A stretch of DNA of 64,000 nucleotides from Ruminococcaceae bacterium KH2T8 (GCA_900111435.1 FOIY01000001.1:186001-250000); one strand, 5' to 3'. Counted from the first letter of the stretch, positions 17,080 to 28,072 are shown. The notes: generated from the letters alone by a model not told the origin. Numbers and translations: made by a program.

Positions 17080-18054
17080 TTACGAGAGAGCTGCACTCAG
17101 AGCATCGAGATTAGATCTCATGATATCCAGGTAAGTCGTACCCGCAGAGATATCGGCAGCAGTAACTGACTGCATAGAATCAAGAGTTACGATCTCCTGA
17201 TCCTTAGATGCCGTATTATCTCTTATGGACTCGGCAATACCCGTATTATTACCTTCGATCGTTACTATAGTCGTAAGTCCTAACTCGTCTACCTTACCTG
17301 CAAGGAAGATGACCGTATCAAAGCTGGCCTCGCTCTCTGCAGAACAACCCACAAAAGCCGCATAGTAATTAAGTCCGTAGTCATCGACCATATATCGGAA
17401 CGGGAATCGGTCTCCAAAGAGGAGCGTGTCCTTAGACGCACCGTCGACTGCCGCGATATATTCGGCATCAAGAGCACTGAGCTGATCCTGATAAGACTTG
17501 AGATTAGCTTCATATGCGGATGCATTATCGGGATCGATATTGGCGATACCTTCTTCTATCGCACCGCAGAGAACTGAAGCATTTCGAAGTGAGAGCCAGA
17601 CATGCTCGTCATACTCGGGGCCTTCTTCCTCTTCGCCCTCTTCTTCCTCTTCCTCGCATTCCATACCTTCAACGATCTCTTCCTCGACGACATCGTCGCC
17701 CAATACTTCGAGAAGATCAACAACTACCATATCCTTATTAACTGCCTGCTTCAGGGCATCGTCTACCCATCCGTCAGACTCACCGCCTACATAGATGAAC
17801 ATATCGCATTCGGCGACCTTTGCAAGATCGTCAACCGTGGGCTGGTAGCTGTGAAGGTCAGCGCCGTTATCGAGTAAGAGTGTTACCTCGAACTCGTCAG
17901 CCTTATCGCCTAAGATATTCATTACCCAGTCGTACTCGGGGAATACAGTCGCTACGATCTGCTTCTTGCCGTTATCTTTTGTCTCAGCGCCGCATGAACA
18001 TACAGAGCACATGATGAGCGCAGTTGCTGCTATAGTTGAGATTATTTTCTTCAT
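17080..18054 (-). CDS. ZnuA-like metal ABC transporter substrate-binding lipoprotein
   Basis: 324 residues from ATG 18054 (AAGGATAAT upstream); the longer frame adds 17 residues that spoil the signal peptide. Lipobox VCSCG. It belongs to the cluster A-I zinc/manganese binding proteins. Ligand candidates are His in ADLHSYQPT and His in DEHVWLSLRNA. The third position lies near FGDRFPFRYMVDDYGL, where classical ZnuA has His. Between the first two ligands the His-rich loop of Gram-negative ZnuA is replaced by an acidic run of about 25 Glu/Asp. No permease or ATPase gene is next to it. The operon has a Fur-family box. Confidence 0.88.
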   Translation of the reverse strand: MKKIISTIAATALIMCSVCSCGAETKDNGKKQIVATVFPEYDWVMNILGDKADEFEVTLLLDNGADLHSYQPTVDDLAKVAECDMFIYVGGESDGWVDDALKQAVNKDMVVVDLLEVLGDDVVEEEIVEGMECEEEEEEGEEEEGPEYDEHVWLSLRNASVLCGAIEEGIANIDPDNASAYEANLKSYQDQLSALDAEYIAAVDGASKDTLLFGDRFPFRYMVDDYGLNYYAAFVGCSAESEASFDTVIFLAGKVDELGLTTIVTIEGNNTGIAESIRDNTASKDQEIVTLDSMQSVTAADISAGTTYLDIMRSNLDALSAALS

Positions 18055-18111
18055 ATTATCCTTGATTATCCTCCGAACGTGATTCTTTTCAAACGTGACA
18101 GGCACTCGCGA

Positions 18112-18399
18112 TCAATTATTGAGCTGCACCTTGGATGCAACGAGCGAGTGTTCTGCCTGCAAAGGGATCCCGATAACCGCAAGCAACGAGATCATAAGGA
18201 GGTAAAGGCAGATTCGGGTCGCATTCATATCCTTATGGAGGGCACCGCCCGAAAGCGTATCTGCACAACTCGAGATCACCGAGCATATCGCGCAGTCTTC
18301 GCCGCAACAGTCGTGATCCTGCTCATGCAACTCGTAGACAAGAGCTGTGATCATCGTAAGCGACAACAGTATGCAGATCGCATATCTTGCAAGCTTCAA
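18112..18399 (-). CDS. Small His/Cys-rich membrane protein, first gene of the metal-uptake operon
   Basis: 95 residues, start TTG at 18399 with GGAGG 8 nt upstream. Two hydrophobic segments (about 5-22 and 62-82) bracket an extracytoplasmic loop HEQDHDCCGEDCAICSVISSC with three His/Asp and five Cys, a likely metal site. I recognise this type as a recurrent small neighbour of zinc-uptake genes in Clostridia but know no tested function. It lies directly downstream of a strong promoter overlapped by a Fur-type operator, and 57 bp before the ZnuA-like gene. Confidence 0.75.
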   Translation of the reverse strand: MKLARYAICILLSLTMITALVYELHEQDHDCCGEDCAICSVISSCADTLSGGALHKDMNATRICLYLLMISLLAVIGIPLQAEHSLVASKVQLNN

Positions 18400-18423
18400 G
18401 CGTCTTTCCTCCGTCGTTTAATT

Positions 18424-18466
18424 TGAGAATCGTTCTCATTTTATGCATATTCGTACAATCTGTCAA
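18424..18466 (-). promoter_or_regulatory. Promoter with overlapping Fur-family operator
   Basis: Minus-strand TTGACA (18461-18466), 17 bp, TAAAAT (18438-18443). Immediately after the -10 lies TGAGAATCGTTCTCA (18424-18438), a 7-1-7 inverted repeat of the Fur/Zur/PerR class. Its position would block the polymerase. Genes controlled encode a ZnuA-like protein, so a zinc-sensing Zur is the likeliest regulator. Confidence 0.8.
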
Positions 18467-18513
18467 TAAACAAAAGTAAATAATATCAGGCTGTTTGGGA
18501 TAGAATTGTTGTT

Positions 18514-19899
18514 ATGGAAAAAGAAGGATCGACAAAGGTAAGAGCAGGAGATTTCGGCACGGGTTCAATGGCAAAGCTGATCGCCAAGCAGGCCCTTCCC
18601 CTGACTTTATCCCAGCTCGCACAGCTCTTATATAACATCATCGACAGGATGTACATCGGCCGTATCCCCGGTGCAGGCACTACTGCGCTTACGGGCTTGG
18701 GGCTCACATTTCCTGTCGTCTCCATAATCGCGGCTTTCACACTGCTCTTTGGTCAGGGCGGCGCCCCTCTCTTCTCCATCGCACGAGGCGAAGGAAATAA
18801 GGACAAGGCTTCACGCATCCTGGGAAACTCCTTCGTAATGCTCACTATCGCCGCGTTTATCCTCACGCTTTCGGGCTATATCTTCATGCGCCCCATCGTA
18901 TATGCTTTCGGCGCCAGTGACAATTCATATTACTATGCGTCCCAATATCTGCAGATCTACCTTATCGGTACGATCTTCTCCATGCTGGCAACGGGTCTTA
19001 ATTTCTATATCACGGCTCAGGGATTCCCCAAGACATCGATGGTCACTGTCATGTCCGGTGCGATCATCAACATCATCCTTGACCCTATCTTCATCTTCGG
19101 TCTTAACCTCGGGATCAAAGGCGCAGCTCTTGCGACCATCATCTCGCAGTTCATATCGGCCGCATGGGTATTGAGATTCCTTTTCGGCAAAAAGGCGATC
19201 ATCCCCATAAAGAGGTCGTCCATGAAGCTTCATGCTCCTACCTGCTTCAAGATCATCTCCGTTGGCTTTACGGGCTTTGTAATGGAGATCACGAACAGTG
19301 CGACCCAGATAGTATGCAACAGGACCCTGAGATACTACGGCGGCGGACAGCAGGACCTTTATATCGCCATCATGACGATCGTAAGCTCCGTAAGATCCAT
19401 AATGGGCGTTGCCGTTAACGGTATCACGGCAGGTTCTCAGCCTGTCCTGGGATTTAATTACGGAGCCAAGAAATACGACAGAGTACGAAACGGCATAAAG
19501 ACGATGTCTCTCTTCGGATTTGTCTATACGGCCGTATGCTGGCTCATCATCTTCCTGTTCCCGGGATTCTTCATCGGCCTTTTCAGCACCGATGCCGTGG
19601 CAAATAAGATAGCAGTTCCTTACCTTCACATATTCTTTATGGCATACGTATTTATGTCTCTTCAGTATTCGGGACAGTCGACATTCATGTCTTTGGGCAA
19701 GGCACCTCAGGCGATCTTCTTCTCGCTCCTTCGAAAGGCTCTGCTTGTCATCCCCTTAACGCTCATCCTTCCTAAGTTTCTCGATGATCCGATAAGCGGT
19801 GTATTCTGGGCTGAGCCTATCTCCAATATCTTAGGAGGAAGTGCGAGCTTCTTTACGATGTACTTTACGCTCTACAGAAGATTCGACAAGGAAGCCTGA
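18514..19899 (+). CDS. MATE-family efflux transporter
   Basis: 461 residues with 12 membrane segments in two related halves. Family signs: [25 protein letters not shown] in the first helix region, [15 protein letters not shown], and [17 protein letters not shown] at the start of the second half. Cation-coupled exporters of drugs and toxic organic compounds; the substrate is unknown. No Shine-Dalgarno is visible. TAGAAT lies 8-13 bp before the ATG, so the message may be leaderless or nearly so. The 3' end overlaps the convergent ung gene by 28 bp. Confidence 0.92.
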   Translation: MEKEGSTKVRAGDFGTGSMAKLIAKQALPLTLSQLAQLLYNIIDRMYIGRIPGAGTTALTGLGLTFPVVSIIAAFTLLFGQGGAPLFSIARGEGNKDKASRILGNSFVMLTIAAFILTLSGYIFMRPIVYAFGASDNSYYYASQYLQIYLIGTIFSMLATGLNFYITAQGFPKTSMVTVMSGAIINIILDPIFIFGLNLGIKGAALATIISQFISAAWVLRFLFGKKAIIPIKRSSMKLHAPTCFKIISVGFTGFVMEITNSATQIVCNRTLRYYGGGQQDLYIAIMTIVSSVRSIMGVAVNGITAGSQPVLGFNYGAKKYDRVRNGIKTMSLFGFVYTAVCWLIIFLFPGFFIGLFSTDAVANKIAVPYLHIFFMAYVFMSLQYSGQSTFMSLGKAPQAIFFSLLRKALLVIPLTLILPKFLDDPISGVFWAEPISNILGGSASFFTMYFTLYRRFDKEA

Positions 19900-20555
19900 T
19901 CATTCTCGATCTGCCAGTCGATCTCCTTTATCCCGTTCTCCTTAAGGAACTCATTACACTTAACAAAATGGCCGCATCCGTAAAAGCCTCTGTATACGGA
20001 CAAGGGCGACGGGTGAACGCTTTCGAGCACGAGATGTGCGGGATTCGTTATGAGCTTCTTCTTCGTCTGTGCAGGCTTTCCCCACAGCATGAAGACTACG
20101 GGCTCATCTTTCTTTCCGACCTCCGAGATGACTCTGTCGGTGAACTTCTCCCAGCCTTTGCCCTTATGAGAATTTGCTTCGTGCGCCCTGACAGTGAGTA
20201 CAGTGTTAAGTAGCAGTACTCCCTGCTCAGCCCACTTCATCAGGTAACCGTTATCAGGGATATATGTTCCCAACTCATCGTGAAGTTCCTTATAGATGTT
20301 CACGAGAGACGGAGGGATCTTTATGCCCTTATTCACCGAGAAAGCCATGCCGTGAGCCTGACCTACGTCGTGATAGGGATCCTGTCCCAATATAACGCAC
20401 TTAACGTTCTCAAGAGGCGTCGACTCAAGTGCCGTAAAGATCTTATCCCTCGGCGGGAATACTTCGCCTTTTGAATATTCATCGTCTACGAAGGACATAA
20501 GGTCCCTGTAGTAATCCTTCTTCGATTCTTCTTTTATGAGTTGTTCCCAGTTCAA
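19872..20555 (-). CDS. ung: Uracil-DNA glycosylase, family 1
   Basis: 227 residues, full length. It removes uracil from DNA. The catalytic motif [18 protein letters not shown] carries the water-activating Asp, and [11 protein letters not shown] carries the essential His and minor-groove loop. [10 protein letters not shown] is the family's uracil-pocket strand. It lies 14 bp downstream of the giant helicase gene in the same direction, and overlaps the MATE gene tail to tail. Confidence 0.96.
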   Translation of the reverse strand: MNWEQLIKEESKKDYYRDLMSFVDDEYSKGEVFPPRDKIFTALESTPLENVKCVILGQDPYHDVGQAHGMAFSVNKGIKIPPSLVNIYKELHDELGTYIPDNGYLMKWAEQGVLLLNTVLTVRAHEANSHKGKGWEKFTDRVISEVGKKDEPVVFMLWGKPAQTKKKLITNPAHLVLESVHPSPLSVYRGFYGCGHFVKCNEFLKENGIKEIDWQIENDQASLSNLL

Positions 20556-20569
20556 TCCTTTTGCCTGCC

Positions 20570-23500
20570 TTATACTGCTACGATATTGTCGCCTACGCCT
20601 CTTGAAAGAAGTCCTTCTTCGAGAGCCATATCGAGCGCATCCTTAAATACTGCCTTTATGTTATCAGTCGGGCGGCTGTAGCCCATGATCTTGGCTGCTT
20701 CAGAAGGGATATCAGCCTCAGGAAGTCCGACCTGTGACTTTACCGTATATACGACTGCGTTCATCGCCTCCTCAACGGGAAGATCGGTATGATCGCGCCT
20801 CGTCGTAGCATCCTCGGCATATCTGATGAGCTTATAATTCTCAGGCGTTCTGTCCTCGGACCAGTAATATCTTCTGTCGTCATATTTCGTGTATTTGAAC
20901 CTCTTTAATCCGCAAAGATATTCGACTCTGTCCCTGACCTTATCCGTTACACGACTGATCGAGCAGGACTCCGCGAGCCTTCTTGCTATCAGCTCTTTAC
21001 TTATCGGAGATTCTGCTTCAAGGATACGCCATACCTTCTCTGCAAGCGTCTCTGTCATACCTGCCGAATAGAATTCGTCAGCGGTCATCTCTGATACGGG
21101 AAGCGATACCTTTACGTACGGAACCAGTATATCCCTGTCTTCAGTAATAGGAGCTGATGTCTCTGCCTCTGAAGCCGCAGTAACCTCATCACCATTCTCT
21201 TCAGGAACTTCAGCCTCGGGAGCAGTCTCCGCTGCAGGTACCTCTACGGGGATATCCTTCTTCTCGATAAAGTCGATGACCCTTGAGATCACCTTCTCGG
21301 GATCTTCCCAGAGATCCACCGACCATACTCTCATTATGCGCCAGCCGAGTCCCTCGAGAACGCTCTTTTGAGCGACCTCACGATCTCTCGTACTCTTCGC
21401 GTTTTTGTATGTCGCGCCGTCGATCATGATGCCGGCAGTATAGATACCGTCATTCACCTTATCTACTACACCGATATCGATCTTATAACCTGACTTACCT
21501 ACAGCCTTTACGCACTTATAACCCTTATTCTCAAGCGCTGAAATGATATAATCAGCTGCACCCGTAAATTCGGCATCTCTGTCGATCAGAGGAGCTGATC
21601 CGCCATCCGAATCCGCGGCATAAGTATCCTCAAGACCGGTCTCCCATACAGTACTGCCGGATGCATATTCGAGGAATCTTCTCATTGCCTGAACTCCTCT
21701 TGAAGAGGACGATGCATTTCTGATCTGCTCAGGACCCATCGATGAGAACACCTTCATCTCATACCTTGATCTCGTGACTGCTACGTTAAGCCTTCTCCAG
21801 CCTCCGTCCTTATTTAAGGGACCGAAGTTCATGTAGACGCTGCCCGTTTCATCCGTACCGTATCCGACGGAGAAAAGGATAACGTCACGCTCATCACCCT
21901 GAACATTCTCGAGGTTCTTTATAAAGATCGGCTCCTCCGAAGAATACGCCCAGCTCTCGAGCTCGGGATCCCTCTTGCATGCTTCCTGCAAAAGATCGTC
22001 GATCTTATTTTGCTGATTGATATTAAACGTAACGACACCGATGGACTGCTTCTTGAGTTCCGGATCCTTAAAACGTCTTACGATATCTTCTACGACAGCC
22101 TCAGCTTCTTTCTGATTCGTCCTTGTCCTGCCTCGGTCGAATATTCCGTCGAGCTTTACGAAAGTAACCTTGCTCGTTAAGTCATTTGAGGACGGGAATG
22201 TATAGAGCCTGTTCTCGTAGAAAGCCTTATTACTGAACTCGATCAAGGACTCATGACGGGATCTGTAGTGCCACCTTAAGTGTGTCTGCGGCATATTAAG
22301 AGCAAGGCAATCGTCGAGTATGCTCTCGAGGTCCTCGATCTCGATATTGTCTTCATCGAGATGCTCTGACATAAAGAACGACGTAGGAGGCATCTGCTTG
22401 GGGTCACCTACGATAACAGCGCTATCGCCTCTTGCGAGTACACCTACCGCCTTACATGTCGGAAGCTGTGATGCCTCGTCGAAGATGACTGCGTCGAATT
22501 TAAAGTCCTTGAGTTCCAGATACTGAGCGACTGAGATGGGGCTCATGAGCATACACGGACACAGTTCCCTCAGGAGATTAGGTATCTCGGAGAAGAGCTT
22601 TCGAAGGCTCGTGCCGCGGCCGCCGCTCGCGATCGCTTTCTTGAGCTTACCGAGTTCCGAGCTCGGAAGTCCGACCTTAGTGAAGTCAGGTATACGTGAT
22701 GCGAGCTTATAGTAGATCTCCTGCTTTGTAAGCTCGGTATATTCATCGTTCAGCTTCTTATACTGCTCGATGCTGCTCTCAAAGACCGTACCCGAGAAAT
22801 TCTTCAGGACATCGGAAGCATCTATCGTCTTTATGATGAGCTTCCTTGAATATGCTTTCTCAAGTGCATCGGAAAGCTGCACCTCGCTGACGGTGCCCTC
22901 ATCGTAAGCCTTAGTAAGATTCCTCGCACCAAGTCCAAGGAGTACTGAGATCTCGCGGTTATACTGGATCCTGTTCTTTAATGCCGTGCTGTTATCACGG
23001 AGCACGCCGCACATCGAGATATCCTTATCGATATCGGTAAGCTCACCGTCGAGCTTTATGAGGTCGGATAATGACTCACGTGCCTTGAGCGCCTCGTTAT
23101 AGGATGCGATATAGTCGCTCTCTGCTACGATCGGATGGATAGACTCCATCTCCTTAAATGCCTGAAGCTTCTCGAGCTGCTCTTTAAGATCAGCCTTGTG
23201 AGCCTTATGAAGATCGTACATCGAGACCTTCTTATAGACGGCATTTATAGCCATCGTCTTCATTATCGCCCACTTATCTTCTGCAGCCTTATATTCCTTA
23301 AGGAGCGCCCTCGGATCTTCTCCGAAGAAATCCTTATCCCAGGACGAAAGGATCTCGTCTCTTGCTGCAGCAGTCTTGAGGCCTTCGTTATACCAGACGA
23401 TCGATTCCTTTATGGCATCGATACTCTTACCCGAAGCCTTTGATCTTAAGTCATCAAGAGCATTCTCGTAAGCCGTCACGCGCGACGGAACCTCTTCTCT

Positions 23501-25171
23501 CATCGACTGCGAATACTCTGTACTCTTTACGAAAGTCAGTGTCTTTGCCGCTTCGTCGGACTTATACTCACGACCGATATCGATGAGCCTCATGAGTTCA
23601 GTCTTTATATTCTCGATATCGTCCTTCTTAAGATCATTTATCGTCTGATCGTCAAAGGGCTCGATATCGGGAGCATCCTTGGTCTTTTCGTAGATACTTA
23701 TGAGCTCAAAGAGTGAATAACCGGAGCCACCGACTGCATGAAGCTCGTTGACATACTGATCGAGCGCAACTCTCTTGTCGTGCATCTCCTGAGATCTTTT
23801 AAGATACGCCTCGGAGTCACCCTTGACCGCGATCTCGGATACGATCCTCAGCTGTTCAAGGACATCTCTCTTTCGTGCTTTATTTGAATGAAGCTCAAGG
23901 CAGAAAGGCGCAAGTCCGATCTTTCCGAGCCTGTTATAAACGACTTCAAGGGCAGCCTTCTTCTCGGCTGCAAAGAGGACCTTCTTACCGTCATAGAGAA
24001 GGTTCGCGATCATCGAAGTGATCGTCTGTGATTTACCTGTTCCCGGAGGACCGTGGAGTACGAAGCTCTTTCCCTCCTTTGCGGCGCGGATAGCACAGAG
24101 CTGTGAAGCATCAGCCTGCATCGGGAGCATGATGCCGCTTTCGTCCTGATATACGTCAGTCTCCATAGGCTCACATTCCCAAGTTAGATATCCTTCGATA
24201 AGGCTGTTGACCACATTATTCTTTCGAAGCTCATCGCGGCGTGTCTTAAGGTCATTCCACATCACGAACTGCGTGAACGAAAATATACCTATATAAGCCG
24301 ACTCTAAGACTTCCCAGTTATCCTTTACTCGAATGCCTTCCCTGACTCTTTCGAATACGCCGTTAAGGTCGGTACCCGAATCATCGAGCGGGAGTTCATC
24401 AAGACCGTCGATCCTGATATCGAACTCGGCCTTGAGCTTTTCAAGTATCGAGATATTGAGCATCGGATCTTCTTCCCTGATCCTTATGACATAACCCAGT
24501 GCGAGCGATCTTCTCACAAGGTCGATCGGAACCAGTACGAGAGGCGCATAGTGACAAGCCTTCTCGCCGTCCTGCTCATACCATTTAAGGAGACCTAATG
24601 CGATATAGAGAGTATTCGCGCCGTTCTCCTCGAGAGATGACTTCGCGCTCCTGTAAAGATCTTTTACCCTGTCATCGAGATCGGCTCTCGTGATCGATGA
24701 GATGAGCTTATTCTTTTCGTATGCCTTCCTGATCTCATCTTCAAAGCCCGTAAGATCATGCATATTCTCGAAAGTGTATTCCTTTGCGGGAATACCTGTC
24801 TGCTTTTTTTCTGCAGCAGGAGTTTCGGCAGGCTTATCGGCAGATTCAGATGCCTGCTCGCCTTCAGAAACAGCCTCAGTTTCTGAAGTCTCTGTACCTA
24901 CGGCCTCTTCCTTTTTCTCTTCTTCGTCAGGTACATTTCTTCCCTGAATTACAAAATCCTTACCCTCACTGAGCTTATCCTCAAGATCGGAAAGCGAGGA
25001 TACGAAGAGCGGGATGACCTTCTTCGTGAGCCTCATGTTGATGAGCTGATTTCGAAGGTCGAGATCTAAGAGCTTTCGCTCCCACATAGTGATCTTTTCC
25101 GCGCCGCTGATCGCAGCAGGTGTCTTGTTATCAGTCTCGAGCTGCTGCTCAACATCTGTTTCAGTACTCAT
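20570..25171 (-). CDS. DUF4011-type superfamily 1 helicase with Vsr-like nuclease and DUF3320 domains
   Basis: 1533 residues. Order: N-terminal DUF4011-like region ([21 protein letters not shown], about 27-47, then to about 330); Walker [16 protein letters not shown] near 375; a long helical insert; DEAS box ([10 protein letters not shown]) and GDPKQMPP near 920; helicase motifs V-VI ([26 protein letters not shown]) near 1100; a Vsr-like endonuclease module (YKIDIGVVD ... [13 protein letters not shown], about 1200-1300); then a DUF3320-like C-terminal domain. Related proteins are suspected in DNA processing or phage defence, but this copy sits between housekeeping genes. It overlaps the peptidase gene start by 11 bp. 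Confidence 0.88.
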   Translation of the reverse strand: MSTETDVEQQLETDNKTPAAISGAEKITMWERKLLDLDLRNQLINMRLTKKVIPLFVSSLSDLEDKLSEGKDFVIQGRNVPDEEEKKEEAVGTETSETEAVSEGEQASESADKPAETPAAEKKQTGIPAKEYTFENMHDLTGFEDEIRKAYEKNKLISSITRADLDDRVKDLYRSAKSSLEENGANTLYIALGLLKWYEQDGEKACHYAPLVLVPIDLVRRSLALGYVIRIREEDPMLNISILEKLKAEFDIRIDGLDELPLDDSGTDLNGVFERVREGIRVKDNWEVLESAYIGIFSFTQFVMWNDLKTRRDELRKNNVVNSLIEGYLTWECEPMETDVYQDESGIMLPMQADASQLCAIRAAKEGKSFVLHGPPGTGKSQTITSMIANLLYDGKKVLFAAEKKAALEVVYNRLGKIGLAPFCLELHSNKARKRDVLEQLRIVSEIAVKGDSEAYLKRSQEMHDKRVALDQYVNELHAVGGSGYSLFELISIYEKTKDAPDIEPFDDQTINDLKKDDIENIKTELMRLIDIGREYKSDEAAKTLTFVKSTEYSQSMREEVPSRVTAYENALDDLRSKASGKSIDAIKESIVWYNEGLKTAAARDEILSSWDKDFFGEDPRALLKEYKAAEDKWAIMKTMAINAVYKKVSMYDLHKAHKADLKEQLEKLQAFKEMESIHPIVAESDYIASYNEALKARESLSDLIKLDGELTDIDKDISMCGVLRDNSTALKNRIQYNREISVLLGLGARNLTKAYDEGTVSEVQLSDALEKAYSRKLIIKTIDASDVLKNFSGTVFESSIEQYKKLNDEYTELTKQEIYYKLASRIPDFTKVGLPSSELGKLKKAIASGGRGTSLRKLFSEIPNLLRELCPCMLMSPISVAQYLELKDFKFDAVIFDEASQLPTCKAVGVLARGDSAVIVGDPKQMPPTSFFMSEHLDEDNIEIEDLESILDDCLALNMPQTHLRWHYRSRHESLIEFSNKAFYENRLYTFPSSNDLTSKVTFVKLDGIFDRGRTRTNQKEAEAVVEDIVRRFKDPELKKQSIGVVTFNINQQNKIDDLLQEACKRDPELESWAYSSEEPIFIKNLENVQGDERDVILFSVGYGTDETGSVYMNFGPLNKDGGWRRLNVAVTRSRYEMKVFSSMGPEQIRNASSSSRGVQAMRRFLEYASGSTVWETGLEDTYAADSDGGSAPLIDRDAEFTGAADYIISALENKGYKCVKAVGKSGYKIDIGVVDKVNDGIYTAGIMIDGATYKNAKSTRDREVAQKSVLEGLGWRIMRVWSVDLWEDPEKVISRVIDFIEKKDIPVEVPAAETAPEAEVPEENGDEVTAASEAETSAPITEDRDILVPYVKVSLPVSEMTADEFYSAGMTETLAEKVWRILEAESPISKELIARRLAESCSISRVTDKVRDRVEYLCGLKRFKYTKYDDRRYYWSEDRTPENYKLIRYAEDATTRRDHTDLPVEEAMNAVVYTVKSQVGLPEADIPSEAAKIMGYSRPTDNIKAVFKDALDMALEEGLLSRGVGDNIVAV

Positions 25172-25868
25172 TCAGAAGTTTCCTCCTCGGTCTGTAGTCA
25201 GGCATGACTCGCTCCACTTCGCGGTAAAATCGCGCGGAGTGATCGGCATGCAGGAAGTGCGCGAATTCGTGTACGACGACATAAGCCGTACATTCTTCGG
25301 GCACCTCAAATAAGTTATTGTTGAAAGTAAGTATTCCGAGTGTCGGACGGCAGCATCCCCACTTGGAGGACATCGTCCTGAACTTGATGTCCTTGGGAGG
25401 CTCTACGCCTCTTTCCTCAAATCTCGGATAGTAGTATTCGCACATCTCGAGGACCTTGTCCCTGAGCATCTTCTTTTTCCATCTGTCGTAAGTCCTTTGG
25501 CGTTCTTCCTGTGACTCCGGATCCTTTACGATGAGCGTTACGATCGGGTATTCATATTCGACCCTGGCACGCTTTCCCTGCATGATCCTTATCACGCACT
25601 TTTCACCGAAGACATTGACCTCTTCGCCATCCGAATACGCGCTCGGGCGCGCTGCATTACTTATACGGTCGTAAGTCTTTGAAAGTCCTTTGAAGATAAA
25701 GTCCCCCTTCTCGATCAGGAACTTATCGATAACATTTTGCGGAACGCTCTTATTCGCCGATACCGCGATCGTACCGTCATGTCTGATGCGCAGATTCATG
25801 TTCCTGACTCTCTTACGGGTCAGCTCGTATGTGATCTCTTGCCCATTAATAACGATCGAACGCCTCAT
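25161..25868 (-). CDS. YgjP-family zinc metallopeptidase
   Basis: 235 residues, DUF45/M48-like. Zinc site HEFAHFLHADH (about 195-205) with the third ligand His in the same helix pair, preceded by the family block MSSKWGCCRPTLGILTFN. The N-terminal RRSIVINGQEITYELTRKR is typical. Cytosolic. Substrates are not established for the family. It overlaps the helicase start by 11 bp, so the two are co-translated. Such peptidases are often found with restriction-type helicases, but the linkage is not proof of joint function. Confidence 0.88.
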   Translation of the reverse strand: MRRSIVINGQEITYELTRKRVRNMNLRIRHDGTIAVSANKSVPQNVIDKFLIEKGDFIFKGLSKTYDRISNAARPSAYSDGEEVNVFGEKCVIRIMQGKRARVEYEYPIVTLIVKDPESQEERQRTYDRWKKKMLRDKVLEMCEYYYPRFEERGVEPPKDIKFRTMSSKWGCCRPTLGILTFNNNLFEVPEECTAYVVVHEFAHFLHADHSARFYREVERVMPDYRPRRKLLNEY

Positions 25869-25913
25869 ACGTTCGATTATAACATTTTTAGGCTCTTTAT
25901 AATCAAAAGGATT

Positions 25914-26693
25914 TTACTCAAAATACTGAAGATTCTCATCCGAATATTCGATCTCGGACGAGTACATCCTGGCTACTTCTTCAAGGCTCTCACCGGAAGA
26001 AACACAGATATCCGCGATGAGCCTTGCGGCATCGCAGGCAAGGAAGATATTTCCCGGATGGCGATAAAGGAAATATATGATGAGATTTCGAAATCTCCTG
26101 TCATCCTTATCCATGAGAGCGGCACTGTCGGAAGGATCGACGGGGGACTTCTTAAGATCTTCGAGAAGCTTTGTCCACTTATCGTCAAGACGCTCGAACT
26201 TAAGATACTCTTCTGCTCTCTCGGCACAGCTTATGTCGTCCGGATAGATGCCGTCCAGAAGCTCTGAGACAGGCGACTCATCGTCCTGTACGGTATCGAT
26301 AAAGAACGGCAGCGGACGCGGCGGTACGAGCTCGAATCTCTCCGTGTCGTTAAGTATCAGGCGGCACGCTTCTTCACAGCAGAGCCCGAGGCCCATATAT
26401 TCCTCACCGCCCATGTAATTTCTAAATCTGGGATGGTCCTTACAGATATTGCAGAGCATATCCTCGCCATAGGTAAGGATCATGCGGCAAAGGCCGTCAT
26501 CACGCAAAAAAGGACATCTCTCCTCAGCTTCAAGGATGTAGGAACCATCCTTTACGTGAGAAGAGATATCCGGGATATCTTTATATCTTTCGAGTGAATC
26601 GGGGTCGACATCGATCTCCCATCCTGCACAGCAGGTGTGATGACACTTATCGGCAATGCACTGAAACTTAGAGTAATACTTCGGAACTATCAC
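25914..26693 (-). CDS. FliB-like cysteine-rich protein (flagellin lysine-N-methylase family)
   Basis: 259 residues. The N-terminus reads PKYYSKFQCIADKC-x3-TCC-AGW, the hallmark of the FliB/YkgJ Cys-cluster family; further Cys occur in CPF, CRM, CNIC and CCEEAC, consistent with an iron-sulfur or zinc site. FliB methylates lysines of flagellin in Salmonella. No flagellar gene is in the window, so the function here is open. Start is GTG, overlapping the anti-sigma stop (GTGA), with no strong ribosome site. It therefore depends on translational coupling to the sigma/anti-sigma pair. Confidence 0.8.
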   Translation of the reverse strand: MIVPKYYSKFQCIADKCHHTCCAGWEIDVDPDSLERYKDIPDISSHVKDGSYILEAEERCPFLRDDGLCRMILTYGEDMLCNICKDHPRFRNYMGGEEYMGLGLCCEEACRLILNDTERFELVPPRPLPFFIDTVQDDESPVSELLDGIYPDDISCAERAEEYLKFERLDDKWTKLLEDLKKSPVDPSDSAALMDKDDRRFRNLIIYFLYRHPGNIFLACDAARLIADICVSSGESLEEVARMYSSEIEYSDENLQYFE

Positions 26694-27439
26694 GGTACCA
26701 GATCACTCGGAGATGCAAGATAATATACGTCATCATCAGGTACATATACGATTATGAATCTGTCGATCTGACCTGTGTACTCGTAGATGTCAGCATCCGT
26801 ATAATCTACACCGCTTCCATCCTCAGCGTGTCCGATAAGATCACCGATATAATCGTCATCGCTTACTTCGAGCTGAGTGTCAGTATCAACGATATATGTT
26901 CTGCCTTCGAATACAACTACGGCACCTGCGACCAGAGAGCCTGTAGGAGCACCATTGCCGTCTGCTGCAGACGGAGCATTGTCAAATCCTGCAGTCTGCT
27001 CACTGCGAGGCTCGTTGTCCGTATAACTCTCGATACTGTCTATACTGTCAACCTGCTCAGCTACAGCCGAATTGTGGACGTCGACGTCAATAGTATCTTC
27101 TGCCATTATTGAATCATCGGAAAGAACCCCTGTATTGTGCTTGATCTCCGATGCGCGATCTTCAGACATCGCAGACCTGCGGTTTACTGTAAAGAATACA
27201 ATACCTCCGATGATGAGTACTGCTGCAGCTGCTGCAACCGAACCCCATATCCTGATGACTGTTACCATAGAAGGAGCACGTTTACGTGACGCAGTCTGTA
27301 CAGGTATCTCGCTCTTTACCGTAGGGATCGATTCGATCTTCGCGGCTGAAGACTTTCGTGCACTGATAGCGTTATCGCATGCGGCGATAAGATCGTCATC
27401 AAGAAAATTCAAAGCATCTGATAACTTCTCTGCTTTCAT
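26690..27439 (-). CDS. Probable membrane-bound anti-sigma factor
   Basis: 249 residues. A cytoplasmic N-terminus of about 65 residues begins EKLSDALNFLDDDLIAACD. One membrane helix follows (about 67-88, AAAAAVLIIGGIVFFTV). The extracytoplasmic part is acidic and Ser/Asp-rich and ends in a folded segment with VVFEGRTYIVDTDTQLEV. ATG overlaps the stop of the ECF sigma gene (ATGA), which is the usual sigma/anti-sigma arrangement. No ZAS zinc motif is visible, so assignment rests on layout and topology. Confidence 0.8.
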   Translation of the reverse strand: MKAEKLSDALNFLDDDLIAACDNAISARKSSAAKIESIPTVKSEIPVQTASRKRAPSMVTVIRIWGSVAAAAAVLIIGGIVFFTVNRRSAMSEDRASEIKHNTGVLSDDSIMAEDTIDVDVHNSAVAEQVDSIDSIESYTDNEPRSEQTAGFDNAPSAADGNGAPTGSLVAGAVVVFEGRTYIVDTDTQLEVSDDDYIGDLIGHAEDGSGVDYTDADIYEYTGQIDRFIIVYVPDDDVYYLASPSDLVP

Positions 27440-27999
27440 GCTTCGTACCCCTCCTTTCTCAAATATTCGGCAAGGCCATTCCTTGTCCTAAAGAGCATAC
27501 TTTTAACCTTCGACGGAGAAAAGCCGAAATTCTCGCAGATATCGGCGACTGAATCGCAACGGTAGTATCTGCTTATAAAGACATTGCGCATATCCTCGGA
27601 GACGGTCCTCAAATAAGCACTGATGAGCTTACCCAAGTCCTGATACTCACTGTCATTCTCCATGCATCTGCCGGGCTCGAATCCGCTCTCGGCCAATTCC
27701 TGAAGTGACATCTCGTACTCACCGCCGCCGCGCTTTCCGGCATTCTTCTTTCGATAAAGATCGATCGAAAGCCTTCTCGTGATCTTGCCGAGGAATGCGG
27801 ATAATACATCGGGCCTGTGAGGCGGGATGGCATTCCATGCGTGAAGATACGTATCGTTTACGGTCTCTGCGCTGTCTTCCTCAGAATATAAGATGTTGTA
27901 CGCAACCTTGGTAAGGTAACGCTCATACTTAATCTGAGTCTGGGTTATCGCTTCTTCATCGCGTGCCCAGTAAAGATCGACTATCTTGGAATCCTCCAA
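27436..27999 (-). CDS. ECF-type RNA polymerase sigma factor
   Basis: 187 residues. Region 2 spans about 10-90 (YERYLTKVAYNILYSEEDSAETVNDTYLHAW) and region 4 about 120-180 with a helix-turn-helix (DSVADICENFGFSPSKVKSMLFRTR). Start is TTG at 27999 with GGAG 7 nt upstream. It is followed by an overlapping anti-sigma gene and a FliB-like gene. Its own promoter has the ECF form TGCAAC-16-CGTC, which suggests autoregulation. Confidence 0.92.
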   Translation of the reverse strand: MEDSKIVDLYWARDEEAITQTQIKYERYLTKVAYNILYSEEDSAETVNDTYLHAWNAIPPHRPDVLSAFLGKITRRLSIDLYRKKNAGKRGGGEYEMSLQELAESGFEPGRCMENDSEYQDLGKLISAYLRTVSEDMRNVFISRYYRCDSVADICENFGFSPSKVKSMLFRTRNGLAEYLRKEGYEA

Positions 28000-28022
28000 G
28001 TTCTTCTCCTTTCACCTATAAA

Positions 28023-28048
28023 GACGCAACCGTCACATATTGGTTGCA
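28023..28048 (-). promoter_or_regulatory. ECF-type autoregulatory promoter
   Basis: Minus-strand TGCAAC (28043-28048), 16-bp spacer, CGTC (28023-28026), close to the SigM/SigV-class pattern TGAAAC-16-CGTC. The same stretch forms the inverted repeat GCAACC ... GGTTGC. It lies 24 bp ahead of the sigma gene. Confidence 0.65.
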
Positions 28049-28072
28049 TAGATTTCAGATTATTTTCAAATT

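Noticed and set aside
20570-25171. Defence island centred on the giant helicase.
   Set aside because: Neighbours are ung, a peptidase and sigma-factor genes; only the helicase itself suggests defence.
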